A stretch of DNA of 64,000 nt from Listeria farberi (lineage in GTDB: Bacteria > Bacillota > Bacilli > Lactobacillales > Listeriaceae). A program made the translations under genes and the position numbers. The stretch is taken from NCBI RefSeq assembly GCF_014229245.1, contig NZ_JAARZJ010000007.1:104882-168881 (forward strand). The letters run 5' to 3'. The notes beneath the pieces are model-generated. The model ran no database searches. It worked only from the letters and a program-made list of their open reading frames with translations, and was not told where the DNA came from. Positions 19,729-30,753 of the stretch are shown here, piece by piece (the first letter of the stretch is position 1; each line of letters begins with the position of its first letter).

Positions 19729-19746
19729 GGGCAACTTGTTTTTTAG
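19709..19746 (+). terminator. oatA terminator overlapping the coding end
   Basis: CAAGTTGCCCCTAG (19711-19724) pairs perfectly with CTAGGGGCAACTTG (19725-19738), followed by a T run. The TAG stop at 19726-19728 is inside the stem. Confidence 0.9.
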
Positions 19747-19883
19747 TCACGTTTGCAAAATCAGGTCAAGAAACTAGTTGAAATAGGGCTATAACCGCTC
19801 CACTACAAAGCTAGACTTTATTTGTTTTAGGTTACACCAGGATGTTGTTCCTCTTTAAAATTATTTGTAGAGAATTTTTCACT

Positions 19884-20351
19884 TTATTCCTCGAAAACAT
19901 TTTTCCATTCGTTTCGTTTTGCTAAAAATTCTGCTGCCAGCTTTTTCGCCCCTTCCAAACTATGACTAGCTGCCCAGCCGCATTGAACTTCATTACAGGC
20001 TGGAACTGCATCTGCTGCTAATACATCCGTTAAAGTCGTAGCTAAAATCTCTAAAACGTCATCATAATCAGTGTGATTGATAAATGATACATAAAAACCA
20101 GTCTGGCAACCCATTGGGCTAATATCTACTAATTTATCTGTATGGTTTCGTGCAAGTTCAGCCATCAAATGCTCTAAAGAGTGCAGTGCTGGCATTTCCA
20201 TATGTTCTTTATTAGGTTGTTTAAAGCGCACATCATACTTATAAATTTCGTCCCCATGCATGCCGACTTTTGTGCCAGCAAGCCTCACAAACGGCGCTTT
20301 TACTTTGGTGTGGTCTAAATTAAAACTTTCTACATTCATTCTTTCTGCCAT
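19884..20351 (-). CDS. luxS: S-ribosylhomocysteine lyase LuxS
   Basis: A 155-residue metalloenzyme that cleaves S-ribosylhomocysteine to homocysteine and DPD, the AI-2 precursor, in the activated methyl cycle. The metal ligands His57 and His61 are in HSLEH, and the catalytic Cys82 is in MGCQTGFY; a second Cys ([11 protein letters not shown]) completes the site. The frame opens with a TTG at 20354, but the adjacent ATG at 20351 has better spacing to the SD AAAGGAGGG. It is 78 bases downstream of parC but has its own extended -10 promoter. Confidence 0.97.
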   Translation of the reverse strand: MAERMNVESFNLDHTKVKAPFVRLAGTKVGMHGDEIYKYDVRFKQPNKEHMEMPALHSLEHLMAELARNHTDKLVDISPMGCQTGFYVSFINHTDYDDVLEILATTLTDVLAADAVPACNEVQCGWAASHSLEGAKKLAAEFLAKRNEWKNVFEE

Positions 20352-20378
20352 CAATATACCCTCCTTTTATTCTTAGTC

Positions 20379-20387
20379 ATTATAGCA
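20379..20387 (-). promoter_or_regulatory. predicted luxS extended -10 promoter
   Basis: Minus strand TGCTATAAT (extended -10, TATAAT at 20379-20384) lies between the parC terminator and the luxS SD. No good -35 is seen. Confidence 0.45.
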
Positions 20388-20389
20388 AA

Positions 20390-20429
20390 AAAAAGAATTC
20401 TTGCATATTTTCTATGCAAGAATTCTTTT
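20390..20429 (-). terminator. parC terminator
   Basis: AAAGAATTCTTGCATA pairs with TATGCAAGAATTCTTT and ends in T8 on the minus strand, directly after the parC stop. Confidence 0.88.
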
Positions 20430-22889
20430 TTATTCGTCTTTAACATCTGTTGTATCTTTTATTTCTGGAATATCCAACCATATAGAAGTTGGCTCACCTT
20501 CCATTGTTTCATCTAATACAAAGGATCCGTTAGAATAGCGATCCGTCACTCGTAGATTAGCAACGTCGATTTCGACAATTTGGTCTGTATTTGTTTCGAT
20601 AAATAGATGATCGTTATTATCAGCAAGCGTTAAACCAATGAAACGATGCGGATTACTTTTCAGTTCGCGTAACATTAATAAGCCGCGTTTTGCTCTTGAG
20701 ATTGGTTCGAATTCACTAGCTTTCATTTGTTTAAGTGAGCCTCGCTGTGTGGCAAGAAGGATATGTTTTTGTTCGTTCGGCATAAGTACTACACCACCCA
20801 CAACTATATCTTCTTGTTTTAAGTTAATCGCTTTTACACCAGCTGTTCTTGCACCAGATTCTGGAATTTCAGTAATCGAATAGCGAAGACCATAACCATT
20901 TTTGGTTGCTAAGAAAATATCTTCTGTGCCATCAATTAGATAAACACTTAGTAGCTCATCATCATCTTTTAGTTTAATCGCCATCATCGATTTAGAATAG
21001 CGCTGTGGTTTATAATTCGTAATAGCCGACTGCTTGATCATGCCATTTTTAGTAACGAATAAAAAGCGTTTTTCTTCTGAAAAGGCTTGGATTGCGATAG
21101 CAGAACGGATTTCTTCTCCTGCTGATAAATCGCTGGCCAAGTGACTCACGTGATCACCGAGGTTTTTCCAACGGATATCAGGAAGTTCATGCACTGGTCG
21201 ATAAATGAAATTCCCTTTGCTTGTGAATAACAGAAGCGAATCAAGTGAATTCATTTTTTGGATAAAGATGGCATGGTCTGCTTCTTTCATGGCTAGTTCC
21301 GCACCATTTGATGCTGCATAAGAACGTTGGCTCGTACGTTTCACATAGCCTTCTTTCGTCACAGAAACAATCACATCTTCATTTGCAACAAGAACTTCCG
21401 TGTCAATTTTGATTTCTGTAATTTCAGCTTGCACTTCTGTACGGCGGGCAGTTTTATATTTTTTCTTAATTTCTACTAGCTCTTCTTTTAAAACTGCGAT
21501 TAATTCAGCTTCATCACCCAGAATTTTTTCTAGCACACTAATTTGTTCAGCAAGAGATTTTGCCTCACTTTGAAGTTCGTGTATATCTGTATTTGTTAAA
21601 CGATATAGTTGTAAAGATACAATCGCTTCAGCTTGTTTTTCGCTAAAATCATATTTTGTTTGGAGATTTAATTTCGCATCACGTTTGTCTTTTGAACCGC
21701 GAATTAATTTGATGACTTCATCTAAAATAGACAAAGCTTTAATTAAACCTTCTAAAATATGTTGGCGAGCACGTGCTTTACGAATATCGTACTCAGAGCG
21801 TTTTGTAATAATCTCTTTTTGATGCTCAATATAAGCGTCAAGCATTGGGATAATCCCCATTAGCTCCGGACGTTTTTTATTAATAGCAACCATGTTAAAA
21901 TTATAGCTTACTTGTAAATCCGTATTTTTAAACAGGTAGTTCAGAACACCTTCAGCATTGGCGTCTTTTTTAAGTTCAACAGCAATACGAAGTCCTGTAC
22001 GGTCAGTTTCATCACGTACTTCTGAAATCCCTTCAATTTTCTTCTCAATACGCAGTTCATCCATGCGTTTAACTAAATTAGATTTATTTACTTCATATGG
22101 AATTTCATGAATCGTAATTTGTTTTCTACCGCCACGAATATCTTCAATTTCTGTTTTAGAACGAACGACAACGCGTCCTTTTCCGGTTTGATAAGCTTTT
22201 CGAATACCATCAATCCCTTGAATAATCCCACCTGTAGGGAAATCTGGGCCTTTGACAATTTTCATAATATCATCCGTTGTGCAAAGTGGATTATCTAATC
22301 GTTTAATAACAGCTTCGATGATTTCTGTTAAATTATGCGGTGGAATATCTGTTGCATAACCAGCGGAAATACCCGTCGAACCATTCACTAAAAGGTTAGG
22401 AAAACGTGCTGGTAAAACTGTCGGCTCACTAGACGTATCATCAAAGTTAGGAATGAAATCGACTGTTTCTTTTTCAATATCGCGTAAAAGTTCTGCTGAT
22501 ATTGGAGAAAGTCGCGCTTCTGTATAACGCATTGCTGCAGGCGGATCCCCGTCGACACTACCGTTATTACCATGCATTTCAATCAGCATGTTACGTACTT
22601 TCCAATCTTGACTCATCCGTACCATTGCTTCGTAAACCGAAGAGTCACCATGTGGATGGTAGTTACCGATAACGTTTCCGACTGTTTTGGCAGATTTACG
22701 GAAACCTTTCTCAGCAGTATTCCCTTCGACATTCATTGCGAATAAAATACGACGTTGTACTGGTTTCAGTCCGTCACGAACATCTGGAAGCGCACGTTCT
22801 TGAATAATATATTTACTATATCTACCAAAACGGTCGCCCATAACTTCTTCTAGCGCTAAGTCTTGGATATGTTGTTCTGGATTACTCAA
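20430..22889 (-). CDS. parC: DNA topoisomerase IV subunit A
   Basis: An 819-residue ParC, the strand-cutting subunit that decatenates daughter chromosomes with ParE. The catalytic Tyr is in [11 protein letters not shown] (about residue 122), and the quinolone region is [11 protein letters not shown] with Ser84 and Glu87 unchanged (the usual wild-type pattern). The C-terminal beta-pinwheel starts near 500. It overlaps parE by 4 bases (ATGA), so the subunits are translationally coupled. Confidence 0.97.
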   Translation of the reverse strand: MSNPEQHIQDLALEEVMGDRFGRYSKYIIQERALPDVRDGLKPVQRRILFAMNVEGNTAEKGFRKSAKTVGNVIGNYHPHGDSSVYEAMVRMSQDWKVRNMLIEMHGNNGSVDGDPPAAMRYTEARLSPISAELLRDIEKETVDFIPNFDDTSSEPTVLPARFPNLLVNGSTGISAGYATDIPPHNLTEIIEAVIKRLDNPLCTTDDIMKIVKGPDFPTGGIIQGIDGIRKAYQTGKGRVVVRSKTEIEDIRGGRKQITIHEIPYEVNKSNLVKRMDELRIEKKIEGISEVRDETDRTGLRIAVELKKDANAEGVLNYLFKNTDLQVSYNFNMVAINKKRPELMGIIPMLDAYIEHQKEIITKRSEYDIRKARARQHILEGLIKALSILDEVIKLIRGSKDKRDAKLNLQTKYDFSEKQAEAIVSLQLYRLTNTDIHELQSEAKSLAEQISVLEKILGDEAELIAVLKEELVEIKKKYKTARRTEVQAEITEIKIDTEVLVANEDVIVSVTKEGYVKRTSQRSYAASNGAELAMKEADHAIFIQKMNSLDSLLLFTSKGNFIYRPVHELPDIRWKNLGDHVSHLASDLSAGEEIRSAIAIQAFSEEKRFLFVTKNGMIKQSAITNYKPQRYSKSMMAIKLKDDDELLSVYLIDGTEDIFLATKNGYGLRYSITEIPESGARTAGVKAINLKQEDIVVGGVVLMPNEQKHILLATQRGSLKQMKASEFEPISRAKRGLLMLRELKSNPHRFIGLTLADNNDHLFIETNTDQIVEIDVANLRVTDRYSNGSFVLDETMEGEPTSIWLDIPEIKDTTDVKDE

Positions 22890-24853
22890 ATGTCTTTCGC
22901 CTCCTCAACCATCATGTTTTCATTTTCTAAAATATTTTGGCTATCTTCCATAGAAAACTCGACATGCTTTTCAATCCATTGACGTCTTGGTTCTACTTTG
23001 TCACCCATCAGTGTTGCCACGCGGCGTTCAGCACGTGCAGAATCATCTACTCGTACACGAATTAACGTACGCGTATCAGGATTCATCGTTGTTTCCCAAA
23101 GTTGGTCAGCATTCATCTCACCAAGACCTTTGTATCGTTGAATCATGTAGCCTTTACCAATTTTTTGGATGGCAGAGTCTAATTCTTCATCTGTCCAAGC
23201 ATACTCGATTACTTCTTTTTTACCAGAACCGCGACTTACTTTGTAAAGTGGTGGTAAGGCAATAAAAACTTTACCAGCTTCAACAAGTGGACGCATATAA
23301 CGATAGAAAAAGGTTAGTAGCAATACTTGAATATGCGCACCATCTGTATCGGCATCGGTCATGATAACTACTTTGTCATAGTTACAATCCTCTACATCAA
23401 ACTCCGTACCAACACCCGCACCAACTGTATGGATAATTGTGCTAATTTCTTCATTTTTTAAGATGTCTTGTAGTTTTGCTTTTTCTGTATTGATTACTTT
23501 TCCTCGAAGTGGCAAAATTGCTTGGAAACGACGATCACGGCCTTGTTTGGCAGATCCTCCCGCCGAGTCTCCTTCGACTAAATAAAGTTCATTTTTATTA
23601 GGATTTCGTGATTGTGCTGGCGTTAATTTTCCAGAAAGCAGTGTTTCAGAACGTTTCTTTTTCTTGCCATTACGTGTTTCTTCGCGTGCTTTTCTGGCAG
23701 CTTCTCTTGCTTCTCGGGCTTTAACAGCCTTTTTAACAAGAAGGGAGCTTGTTTCTGGATTTTCAGCAAGGAAGTAAGCTAAATGTTCCGCCACTACAGC
23801 ATCTACTGCCTGACGAGCTTCCTGTGTCCCTAATTTTTCTTTCGTTTGACCTTCGAATTGAAGGATTTTTTCTGGAACCCGGATAGAAAGTACAGCCGAT
23901 AACCCTTCACGAATATCGCTACCTTCAAGGTTTTTATCTTTTTCTTTCAAAAGATTTACCCGGCGAGCATAATCGTTGAAAATCCGAGTCATTGCAGCTT
24001 TCATCCCTGATTCATGTGAACCTGCCCCCCGAGTCCGAACGTTATTAACAAAACTCAAGATATTCTCAGAGTAACCATCATTGAATTGGAATGCCATTTC
24101 TACTTCAATAGTCGCATTTTCTCCTTCAAAGCTAGCTACTGGATGAAGTACATCTTTGCCTTCATTAATGTATTCAACAAAGTTCTTTACACCTTCTTCA
24201 AAGTGGAAAGATTCTGCCATACCTACACGTTCATCAATTAATTCAATTAACATTCCTTTTAAAAGAAATGCAGATTCTCTTAAGCGTTCAGATAATGTTT
24301 CATAATTAAATGAAGTAGTGGGAAAAATCGTTGGATCTGGTTTAAAACGAATAGTTGTCCCAGTGGCTTTTGATTTTCCGATTTTTTTAAGTGTCCCATC
24401 TGGCTTTCCGCCGTCTTTGAATTTCTGTTGATAGGTTGCACCGTCACGGTTAATTGTAACTACCAACCATTCTGAGAGTGCATTTACAACGGATGAACCA
24501 ACGCCGTGAAGTCCACCACTTGTTTTATACCCACCTTCTTGACCAAACTTACCGCCGGCGTGAAGAACTGTTAAAATAACTTCTACCGTAGATTTACCAG
24601 TTTTGTGCATTCCAACAGGCATCCCACGACCTTCATCGCTAACACTAACACTGCTATCCTCATGAAGTGTCACAACAATTTTCTTACCAAAACCTGCAAG
24701 GGTCTCATCGACCGAGTTGTCCACTATTTCATATACTAAATGGTGCAGCCCGCGTACATCTGTTGATCCGATATACATCGCTGGGCGTTTCCGGACCGCT
24801 TCCAGTCCTTCAAGCACCTGAATAGAATCATCATTATACTCATTCCGATTCAT
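22886..24853 (-). CDS. parE: DNA topoisomerase IV subunit B
   Basis: A 655-residue GHKL ATPase subunit of topoisomerase IV. The Bergerat ATP site includes EIVDNSVDE (about 42-50) and GRGMPVG, and the TOPRIM domain has [19 protein letters not shown] and DADTDGAHI. The QRDR region PLRGKVIN is intact. First gene of parEC. An 80-base AT-rich leader precedes it, with a possible TGCTATTCT -10. Confidence 0.97.
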   Translation of the reverse strand: MNRNEYNDDSIQVLEGLEAVRKRPAMYIGSTDVRGLHHLVYEIVDNSVDETLAGFGKKIVVTLHEDSSVSVSDEGRGMPVGMHKTGKSTVEVILTVLHAGGKFGQEGGYKTSGGLHGVGSSVVNALSEWLVVTINRDGATYQQKFKDGGKPDGTLKKIGKSKATGTTIRFKPDPTIFPTTSFNYETLSERLRESAFLLKGMLIELIDERVGMAESFHFEEGVKNFVEYINEGKDVLHPVASFEGENATIEVEMAFQFNDGYSENILSFVNNVRTRGAGSHESGMKAAMTRIFNDYARRVNLLKEKDKNLEGSDIREGLSAVLSIRVPEKILQFEGQTKEKLGTQEARQAVDAVVAEHLAYFLAENPETSSLLVKKAVKAREAREAARKAREETRNGKKKKRSETLLSGKLTPAQSRNPNKNELYLVEGDSAGGSAKQGRDRRFQAILPLRGKVINTEKAKLQDILKNEEISTIIHTVGAGVGTEFDVEDCNYDKVVIMTDADTDGAHIQVLLLTFFYRYMRPLVEAGKVFIALPPLYKVSRGSGKKEVIEYAWTDEELDSAIQKIGKGYMIQRYKGLGEMNADQLWETTMNPDTRTLIRVRVDDSARAERRVATLMGDKVEPRRQWIEKHVEFSMEDSQNILENENMMVEEAKDI

Positions 24854-24980
24854 ATTTCAAAACTCCCTTCATTCCGTCAATCTACAACATTCACGTTGTT
24901 ATTCGCTTAAAACCACCTTATCAGAATAGCATTAACCAGCTGATTAATAAAGTGATAGTTTAGTGACAAATTCCTTTTCA

Positions 24981-25011
24981 TAAAAAAACAGGCTCTGCTA
25001 TAAGAACCTGC
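24981..25011 (-). terminator. terminator of the CoA-binding gene
   Basis: Minus strand CAGGTTCT pairs with AGAGCCTG (one G-T pair) around a six-base loop, followed by T7. Confidence 0.75.
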
Positions 25012-25034
25012 TTCCTTCAAAAATGGTGTTTAAG

Positions 25035-25442
25035 TTAATCCATTTCTTGATAAGCAACCTTAATGCAATAATCCATGACAGTAGGATATCCTTTTTCTGT
25101 CAAAAAATCAAATGCTTCCTGATTAGCTATACCGAGCTGCGCCCAAAATACATCTGCATCTATTTGGTCAAAAGCTTCAGCTATTTCAGGTAAAAACTCT
25201 GAGCGACGAAAGACATTAACAATATCCACATGTTCCTCGATATCCGTTAAATGCTTGACGGTTTTTTCGCCAAGAATTTCGTCTGCATTAGGGTTCACTG
25301 GTATAATTTTGTACCCAGCTTGCTGCATTATTTGACTCACTCGGTAACTTGTGCGATCTGGTTTATCACTCAAACCAACGACTGCGATAACTTTTGCCTT
25401 CTTTAAGATATGTTGGATTTCTTCTTTTGTTGGATTTTGCAT
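25035..25442 (-). CDS. CoA-binding domain protein (YneT/YccU-like)
   Basis: A 135-residue single-domain Rossmann protein of the CoA_binding_2 family: VIAVVGLSDKPDRTSYRVSQIMQQAGYKIIPVNP is the nucleotide site, followed by FWAQLGIANQEA. The homologue in B. subtilis is yneT, also beside parE and plsY. The enzyme activity is unknown; a redox- or acetyl-CoA-linked sensor role is only a guess. The start codon follows GGGGGCGATTAGACTA with the SD GGGGG. Confidence 0.88.
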   Translation of the reverse strand: MQNPTKEEIQHILKKAKVIAVVGLSDKPDRTSYRVSQIMQQAGYKIIPVNPNADEILGEKTVKHLTDIEEHVDIVNVFRRSEFLPEIAEAFDQIDADVFWAQLGIANQEAFDFLTEKGYPTVMDYCIKVAYQEMD

Positions 25443-25551
25443 TAGTCTAATCGCCCCCTACTATTCTTTCTAATCATAAGCTATTTTTGCGGTTTTTTCA
25501 ACTTTTCATCGGGATTTGTCCTAACTATTTAGCCAATTTGCTTCATTTTGT

Positions 25552-25559
25552 GCTATAAT
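25552..25559 (+). promoter_or_regulatory. predicted plsY extended -10 promoter
   Basis: TGCTATAAT gives a perfect -10 (25554-25559) with a TGn extension, about 40 bases before plsY. The -35 region (25531-25536) does not fit consensus. Confidence 0.55.
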
Positions 25560-25599
25560 TCTTTATGGAAAACATCATTTCTTCTTGAGGGGTTTAAAA

Positions 25600-26196
25600 A
25601 TGACAATTAATTTAATTCTGCTTTCTTTATTAGCCTATGTGATTGGTTCGATACCATCCGGTTTATGGATTGGCAAAATTTTTTACAAAAAAGATATACG
25701 TGATTTTGGTAGTGGTAACTTAGGAGCTACAAATTCCTTCCGTGTTTTAGGGATAAAAGCGGGCAGTATTGTTACAGTGATGGATATTTTAAAGGGTACT
25801 ATTGCGACATTACTTCCATTCTTTTTCCAACTAAATGTGAATCATCACTTCTGGTTACTTACAGGAGCATTTGCGATTATTGGGCATAGTTTCCCGCTTT
25901 TTGCAGGATTTAGAGGTGGAAAAGCGGTTGCTACTTCTGCGGGAGTTATTCTTGCTTATGCTCCGCTATTATTTGTAGCTGCACTTATCGTTTTCTTATT
26001 GACATTAAAAATCAGCAAATATGTCTCCCTTAGTTCCATGATTGGAGCACTTGCAGCATTAATTATTTCTTTATTCATGGGAGACTGGATTTTAATTGTT
26101 CTTGTTGCTTGTATCGCTCTCTTTGTTATTTGGCGTCACCGAGCAAATATAACCCGCATTCGAAACGGCGAGGAACCAAAAATAAAATGGATGTAA
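25600..26196 (+). CDS. plsY: acyl-phosphate:glycerol-3-phosphate acyltransferase PlsY
   Basis: A 198-residue integral membrane enzyme that starts phospholipid synthesis by acylating glycerol-3-phosphate at sn-1 from acyl-phosphate. All three family motifs are visible: [11 protein letters not shown] near the N-terminus, [13 protein letters not shown] (about 39-51) and [18 protein letters not shown] (about 102-119). Five membrane segments are expected. The frame opens at 25585; the ATG at 25600 fits the SD GAGGGG. Convergent with the aldose-epimerase-like gene. Confidence 0.96.
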   Translation: MTINLILLSLLAYVIGSIPSGLWIGKIFYKKDIRDFGSGNLGATNSFRVLGIKAGSIVTVMDILKGTIATLLPFFFQLNVNHHFWLLTGAFAIIGHSFPLFAGFRGGKAVATSAGVILAYAPLLFVAALIVFLLTLKISKYVSLSSMIGALAALIISLFMGDWILIVLVACIALFVIWRHRANITRIRNGEEPKIKWM

Positions 26197-26198
26197 TA

Positions 26199-26236
26199 AA
26201 AACCCAGCAGAGTTAAAAAATTCTGCTGGGTTTTCG
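26199..26236. terminator. bidirectional terminator (plsY / epimerase-like)
   Basis: AAAACCCAGCAGA pairs with TCTGCTGGGTTTT around an A-rich loop, between convergent genes. Confidence 0.9.
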
Positions 26237-26238
26237 TT

Positions 26239-27111
26239 TTATCCAATAGTAACTCTATATTCAGAAGCAAAAACTGCTTCTGGTTCCAGATGTTCAATAC
26301 CTGCTTTATCTCGAAGCTCAACGGATGTTCCAACACCATCTGCAATTCCGTACCAAGGTTCGATACATAAGAAAGGCGTTCCTGCTTTTGCTGTCCAAAC
26401 CCCAACAAATGGGAACTCTGGAAATGACACTTTTACAAAATGTGGAGTCTTGTCTGATTTAATCGTAATTTCTTTTTGCTTTAATGCTTCAAAAATTAGT
26501 GCATCATTTTTAAATAAATCATAGCTTAGTGGCAAATATCTTGCTGGTTCACTGACAATTTTTTCAATTTCACCACTACGATAAGGACCTTCTAAACAAA
26601 GTGTTTCGAGGTTCTCTTCTGTTCCAAAATCTAAATAATAATCTTCAAATGTAGTTCCGTCCGCAAGCGGCAAGTTAAAGGCTGGATGCGCGCCGATCGA
26701 GAAATAGATGCGCTTATTATCAGTATTTTCCACTTCATAAGACACAGCAACTGAATCTTTTTCTATCGTGTAAATAATCGATAATTTAAATTTATACGGA
26801 TAAATCGCTAATGAATCTTCATCTGCATCCAGTTCAAAGCGTACAGAGTTTTCTGTGTGCTCTATTACTTTAAAATCACGATCACGCGCAAAGCCATGTT
26901 GGCCTAAGTGATACGGGTTACCATCTACAAAATAAGTATCCTCAACAAGTCTACCTACCGTCGGAAATAAAACTGGAGAATGACGCCCCCAAAAAGCACT
27001 ATCTGCATTCCATAAATACTCTAGCTTAGTATCCTTGTGGAAAATTCGCGTCAATTCAGCACCAGCTTCTTTCATTTCTACAATTAGTAATTCATTTTCT
27101 AGTTTAATCAT
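26239..27111 (-). CDS. aldose 1-epimerase family protein
   Basis: A 290-residue galactose-mutarotase-like beta-sandwich protein (LACX/GalM type). Features are HGFARDRDF with the family histidine, SIGAHPAFNLPL with the second catalytic His, and ...FLCIEPWYGIADG with the base Glu. It would interconvert anomers of a hexose or hexose-6-phosphate; the substrate is unknown. Second of three minus-strand genes; the preceding YneQ-like gene ends 2 bases upstream, so they are an operon. Confidence 0.88.
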   Translation of the reverse strand: MIKLENELLIVEMKEAGAELTRIFHKDTKLEYLWNADSAFWGRHSPVLFPTVGRLVEDTYFVDGNPYHLGQHGFARDRDFKVIEHTENSVRFELDADEDSLAIYPYKFKLSIIYTIEKDSVAVSYEVENTDNKRIYFSIGAHPAFNLPLADGTTFEDYYLDFGTEENLETLCLEGPYRSGEIEKIVSEPARYLPLSYDLFKNDALIFEALKQKEITIKSDKTPHFVKVSFPEFPFVGVWTAKAGTPFLCIEPWYGIADGVGTSVELRDKAGIEHLEPEAVFASEYRVTIG

Positions 27112-27113
27112 TT

Positions 27114-27425
27114 TTATTTCTCCTCCAAATGAAACCGCTCGATTTGTTCAAAGGCTTTCTCTTTTTTTAGTACAACGAGTTGCATTTCGCCAAACAAATC
27201 ATAATGCGGAAAGTTTTTTCGACGGTTATCAATCCAATCTGGTGCTAAACCGTATTGTTTTCCCCATTCTTGCAGTTTTTTCAAATCGACACAAGCAACT
27301 TTGGTTACTGTTTTTGAATCAGGAAAACGATCATCTAGCCAGTAATGCGTAATAATCGCAATCTCGCCACGAGCTGCTTTTTCTTTCCATAATTCCATTT
27401 CATCGCGTTTTACACCAAAAGCCAT
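27114..27425 (-). CDS. YneQ-like hypothetical protein
   Basis: A 103-residue soluble protein with no transmembrane segment. It has a ITHYWLDDRFPDSKTVTKVACVDL core and DWIDNRRKNFPHYDLFGE, resembling B. subtilis YneQ, which also lies between a thioesterase (yneP) and plsY. The function is unknown. It sits between the YneP-like thioesterase (22 bases upstream) and the epimerase-like gene (2 bases downstream) and is probably co-transcribed. Confidence 0.72.
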   Translation of the reverse strand: MAFGVKRDEMELWKEKAARGEIAIITHYWLDDRFPDSKTVTKVACVDLKKLQEWGKQYGLAPDWIDNRRKNFPHYDLFGEMQLVVLKKEKAFEQIERFHLEEK

Positions 27426-27447
27426 TTTTTATCACTACCAGTCTTAT

Positions 27448-27867
27448 TTATTCTAAAGCTTTTAGATAGGCTTCATGCCAATTCGGAAATGTTCTTCTTA
27501 TCGAAACAGGTCGAAAGTCTTCTTTCGTTACACAAACATGCTCTGTTTCTCCAGTTATTGCAACTTCATTTGTTTCTTCATAGCAAATTTCATAACCATA
27601 AGTAACACGAAGTCCATCATACCCTTTTATCCATGTTTTTACAACTGCTTTCTGTCCGTAGCGTAGTGGTTTTCCGTAATGAATATGCACATCTAACACC
27701 GGAGAAAGGTACCCCGCTTCTTCCATATCAAAATAACGAAAACCTAATTGTTCAATTAATCTTGTTCGGCCAATTTCCATCCATACAAGATAATTATTAT
27801 GATAAACAACGCCCATCTGATCCGTTTCAGCGTAGCGCACCTCGATGATTGTTTCAGCAATTTCCAT
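27448..27867 (-). CDS. acyl-CoA thioesterase, YbgC/YneP family (hot-dog fold)
   Basis: A 139-residue 4-hydroxybenzoyl-CoA thioesterase-like hot-dog protein. The catalytic Asp lies in RYAETDQMGVVYHNNYLVWMEI, the family's N-terminal helix signature. It hydrolyses acyl-CoA thioesters; the physiological acyl chain is unknown. The frame opens at 27888, but the ATG at 27867 follows the SD GGAGG at suitable spacing. First gene of a three-gene minus-strand set running toward plsY. Confidence 0.87.
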   Translation of the reverse strand: MEIAETIIEVRYAETDQMGVVYHNNYLVWMEIGRTRLIEQLGFRYFDMEEAGYLSPVLDVHIHYGKPLRYGQKAVVKTWIKGYDGLRVTYGYEICYEETNEVAITGETEHVCVTKEDFRPVSIRRTFPNWHEAYLKALE

Positions 27868-27920
27868 TCCAAATTCCTCCAGTCCCAACTACTTCTTCCT
27901 TCTTATTTTACCAAAGCAAG

Positions 27921-27963
27921 CAAAAAAAAGCTCTCCCTGAATATTCTCAGAGAAAGCTTTTCT
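27921..27963 (-). terminator. codY operon terminator
   Basis: Minus strand AAAGCTTTCTCTGA pairs with TTCAGGGAGAGCTTT around a short loop and is followed by T8, just beyond the codY stop. Confidence 0.88.
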
Positions 27964-27969
27964 GGTTTT

Positions 27970-28749
27970 TTAGTTATTTTTCAATTTTTCGAGTTCTACA
28001 AGGAATTTATCATTTAGTACACGGATAAATGTACCTTTCATTCCTAGTGAGCGAGAATCAATAACGCCTGCACTTTCTAATTTACGAAGTGCATTTACGA
28101 TTACAGAACGTGTAATGCCGACACGGTCCGCTATTTTAGAGGCAACAAGAAGTCCTTCTTTACCGTTTAACTCATCGAAAATATGCTCAATAGCTTCTAA
28201 TTCACTGTAGGAAAGAGAGCTGATTGCCATTTGCACAACGGCACGGCTACGAGCTTCTTCTTCAATTTCTTCTGCTTTTTCATGCAAGATTTCCATCCCA
28301 ACAACTGTTCCACCGTATTCAGCTAATAGCAAATCATCGTCTGTGAAATTACTTTCTAAACGAGATAAGATAAGAGTTCCAAGACGTTCACCACCACCGA
28401 CGATAGGTACAATAGTTGTTAAACCTTTAGTAAATAAATCGCTATTTTCGATTGGAAAAGCAGTATATTGGCTTGATACTTCTAAGTTAGAAGAAGTTTC
28501 ACCTACATTAAATAAACTTTGTGTATACTCTTCCGGGAATTGACGTTCTGTAAGCATTTGTTTCATCCGGTCATTTTCAATTGGTAAAGCTTCAGAATAA
28601 CCAAGTAATTTACCTTTACGGCTTACGATATACGTATTTGCTTCAATCACGTCTGTTAATGTGTCAGCCATTTCTTTGAAGTTTACTGTTTTTCCTGCAG
28701 CGTTTTGTAACATAGCATTAATTTTTCTTGTTTTTTCTAATAAAGTCAT
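27970..28749 (-). CDS. codY: global transcriptional regulator CodY
   Basis: A 259-residue pleiotropic repressor of nutrient and virulence genes that senses branched-chain amino acids (N-terminal GAF domain, about 1-155) and GTP. The C-terminal winged helix has [28 protein letters not shown], the nearly invariant CodY recognition helix. It is last gene of the topA–trmFO–xerC–hslV–hslU–codY cluster, as in Bacillus; a terminator follows. Confidence 0.98.
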
Positions 28750-28769
28750 TATTAGATCCTCCTAGTATT

Positions 28770-30179
28770 TTATAAAATAAATTGTGTTAAGTCTTTATTC
28801 GTCATTATTGGTGCAAGTTTTTCATTAACATAGTTTTCTGTTACTTTGATAGACTCCATATTAATTTCAGGTGCTTCAAAAAGTAAATCCTCTAGTAATT
28901 TTTCTAAAATGGTATGAAGTCTTCTTGCTCCGATATTATCTGAATCTTGATTAACTTGGAATGCAATCTCAGCGATTCTTTCTACAGCTTCTTTTGTAAA
29001 AATCAAGTCAATTCCTTCTGTTTTAAGTAAAGCTTTGTATTGTTTAATTAGCGCATTGTCTGGTTCTGTTAAAATTTTATAAAAATCATCTTGGGTTAGT
29101 TTATCCAGTTCAATTCTAATTGGGAAACGACCTTGAAGCTCTGGAATCAAATCGCTTGGTTTAGACATATGAAAAGCTCCAGCGGCAATAAATAAAATGT
29201 ACTCCGTGTTGACTGTACCATATTTGGTAGAAATTTGCGACCCCTCAACGATTGGAAGAATGTCTCTTTGAACGCCTTCTCGAGAAACTTGCGCATTTCC
29301 ACCGCCTTCTTTACTGGCGATTTTATCGATTTCATCAATGAAAATCATACCCATTTGCTCTGCACGATGAATCCCTTCTGCTGCAAGTTCATCTGAGTCA
29401 ATCAATTTAGATGCTTCATCCTCAAAAAGAATTTTCTTTGCTTCACGCACTGTTACTTTGCGTTTTTTCTTTTTTGCTGGAAACATGCCAGAAAGCGCAT
29501 CTTGCATGCCATTCATTTGATCCATTCCAGCGCCGCGCATCATATCGAGCATTGGGTTTTGTTGCTCTTTTACTTCAACTGTTACTATTTCATCATCAAG
29601 CTCACCATTTTGAAGGCGCCATTCGATTTGGCTTCTTTTATTCTTTAGTTCTTGATCTACTTCTTCCTCAGCAGATTCATCTGATTGATTCATACCGCCA
29701 AAAAGAGCTTCTAATGGATTTTGCGATGTGGTTTGTTTTTTCTTTTGGCTCGGTGCTAAAAGTTTGATTAAACGTTTTTCTGCGTTTTTTTCTGCTTTCA
29801 CACGTACTAATTGCATTTTTTCTTCTTTTACTAAACGAACAGAAACTTCCACTAAATCACGTACCATAGATTCCACGTCGCGACCAACATAGCCAACTTC
29901 AGTAAATTTAGTAGCCTCTACTTTGGAAAAAGGAGCACGAACAATTTTTGCAATTCGGCGTGCTATTTCCGTTTTACCTACTCCAGTTGGTCCAATCATT
30001 AGAATATTTTTCGGAATAATTTCATCTCGAATAGATTCATCCATTAGTTGTCTACGATAGCGATTTCTTAGTGCTACAGCGACTGATTTTTTTGCTCCAG
30101 TTTGTCCTACAATATATTGATCCAGTTTTTCGACAATTTGCTTTGGTGTCAACTGGTTCATTAACGTTAAATTTGTCAA
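28770..30179 (-). CDS. hslU: HslU (ClpY) ATPase subunit of the HslUV protease
   Basis: A 469-residue AAA+ unfoldase. Walker [14 protein letters not shown] is at about 60, the pore loop GYVGRDVES just after, and Walker [11 protein letters not shown] follows the inserted I domain (about 110-240). It feeds unfolded substrates to HslV. The frame opens at a GTG at 30188; TTG at 30179 is favoured by the SD AAGGAG with 8-base spacing and by the known Listeria length. It starts 13 bases after hslV. Confidence 0.95.
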   Translation of the reverse strand: MTNLTLMNQLTPKQIVEKLDQYIVGQTGAKKSVAVALRNRYRRQLMDESIRDEIIPKNILMIGPTGVGKTEIARRIAKIVRAPFSKVEATKFTEVGYVGRDVESMVRDLVEVSVRLVKEEKMQLVRVKAEKNAEKRLIKLLAPSQKKKQTTSQNPLEALFGGMNQSDESAEEEVDQELKNKRSQIEWRLQNGELDDEIVTVEVKEQQNPMLDMMRGAGMDQMNGMQDALSGMFPAKKKKRKVTVREAKKILFEDEASKLIDSDELAAEGIHRAEQMGMIFIDEIDKIASKEGGGNAQVSREGVQRDILPIVEGSQISTKYGTVNTEYILFIAAGAFHMSKPSDLIPELQGRFPIRIELDKLTQDDFYKILTEPDNALIKQYKALLKTEGIDLIFTKEAVERIAEIAFQVNQDSDNIGARRLHTILEKLLEDLLFEAPEINMESIKVTENYVNEKLAPIMTNKDLTQFIL

Positions 30180-30192
30180 ATTAACCACTCCT

Positions 30193-30732
30193 TCAAAGCT
30201 CTTCTACTGTAATATGGTCATTCGTAAATACACAAATTTCAGAAGCAATTTCTAGCGCATGACGAGCTATGTCTTTTGCTTCCATTTGACCGCCATTATG
30301 TCTTTTAAGTGCACGTCCAGCTGCTAGAGCATAGTTTCCACCAGAACCGATTGCTAAAATACCATCATCAGGTTCAATAACTTCTCCTGTTCCAGAAACT
30401 AACAATAATGTATCTTTATCCATTACGATTAACATTGCTTCTAATTTACGTAGAACACTATCACTTCGCCATTGTTGAGCAAGTTCAACAGCAGCTCTTT
30501 CTAAATTTCCATTATATTCATTTAATTTTGCTTCGAATTTTTCAAATAAAGTAAAGGCATCTGCAACGGATCCAGCAAAACCAGCTATTACCTTATCATG
30601 AAAAAGACGGCGAACTTTTTTGGCAGTATGTTTCATTACTACCGATTCCCCGAGCGTAACTTGACCGTCCCCAGCCATCGCAGCTTTACCATCGTGCTGC
30701 ACAGCAAAAATTGTAGTAGCATGTAATTCCAT
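30193..30732 (-). CDS. hslV: HslV (ClpQ) peptidase subunit
   Basis: A 179-residue proteasome-like Ntn hydrolase. The N-terminal threonine is in [12 protein letters not shown], so a five-residue leader (MELHA) would be removed to expose it; GDGQVTLG and the [14 protein letters not shown] core match HslV. It forms double hexamers with HslU. Between xerC and hslU, as in Bacillus. The SD GGAGG precedes the ATG. Confidence 0.96.
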   Translation of the reverse strand: MELHATTIFAVQHDGKAAMAGDGQVTLGESVVMKHTAKKVRRLFHDKVIAGFAGSVADAFTLFEKFEAKLNEYNGNLERAAVELAQQWRSDSVLRKLEAMLIVMDKDTLLLVSGTGEVIEPDDGILAIGSGGNYALAAGRALKRHNGGQMEAKDIARHALEIASEICVFTNDHITVEEL

Positions 30733-30753
30733 TTTCTTTAACCTCCTCCAAAT

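Noticed and set aside
20430..22889. Quinolone-resistance mutation in ParC
   Set aside because: Ser84 and Glu87 in [11 protein letters not shown] match the usual wild-type residues.
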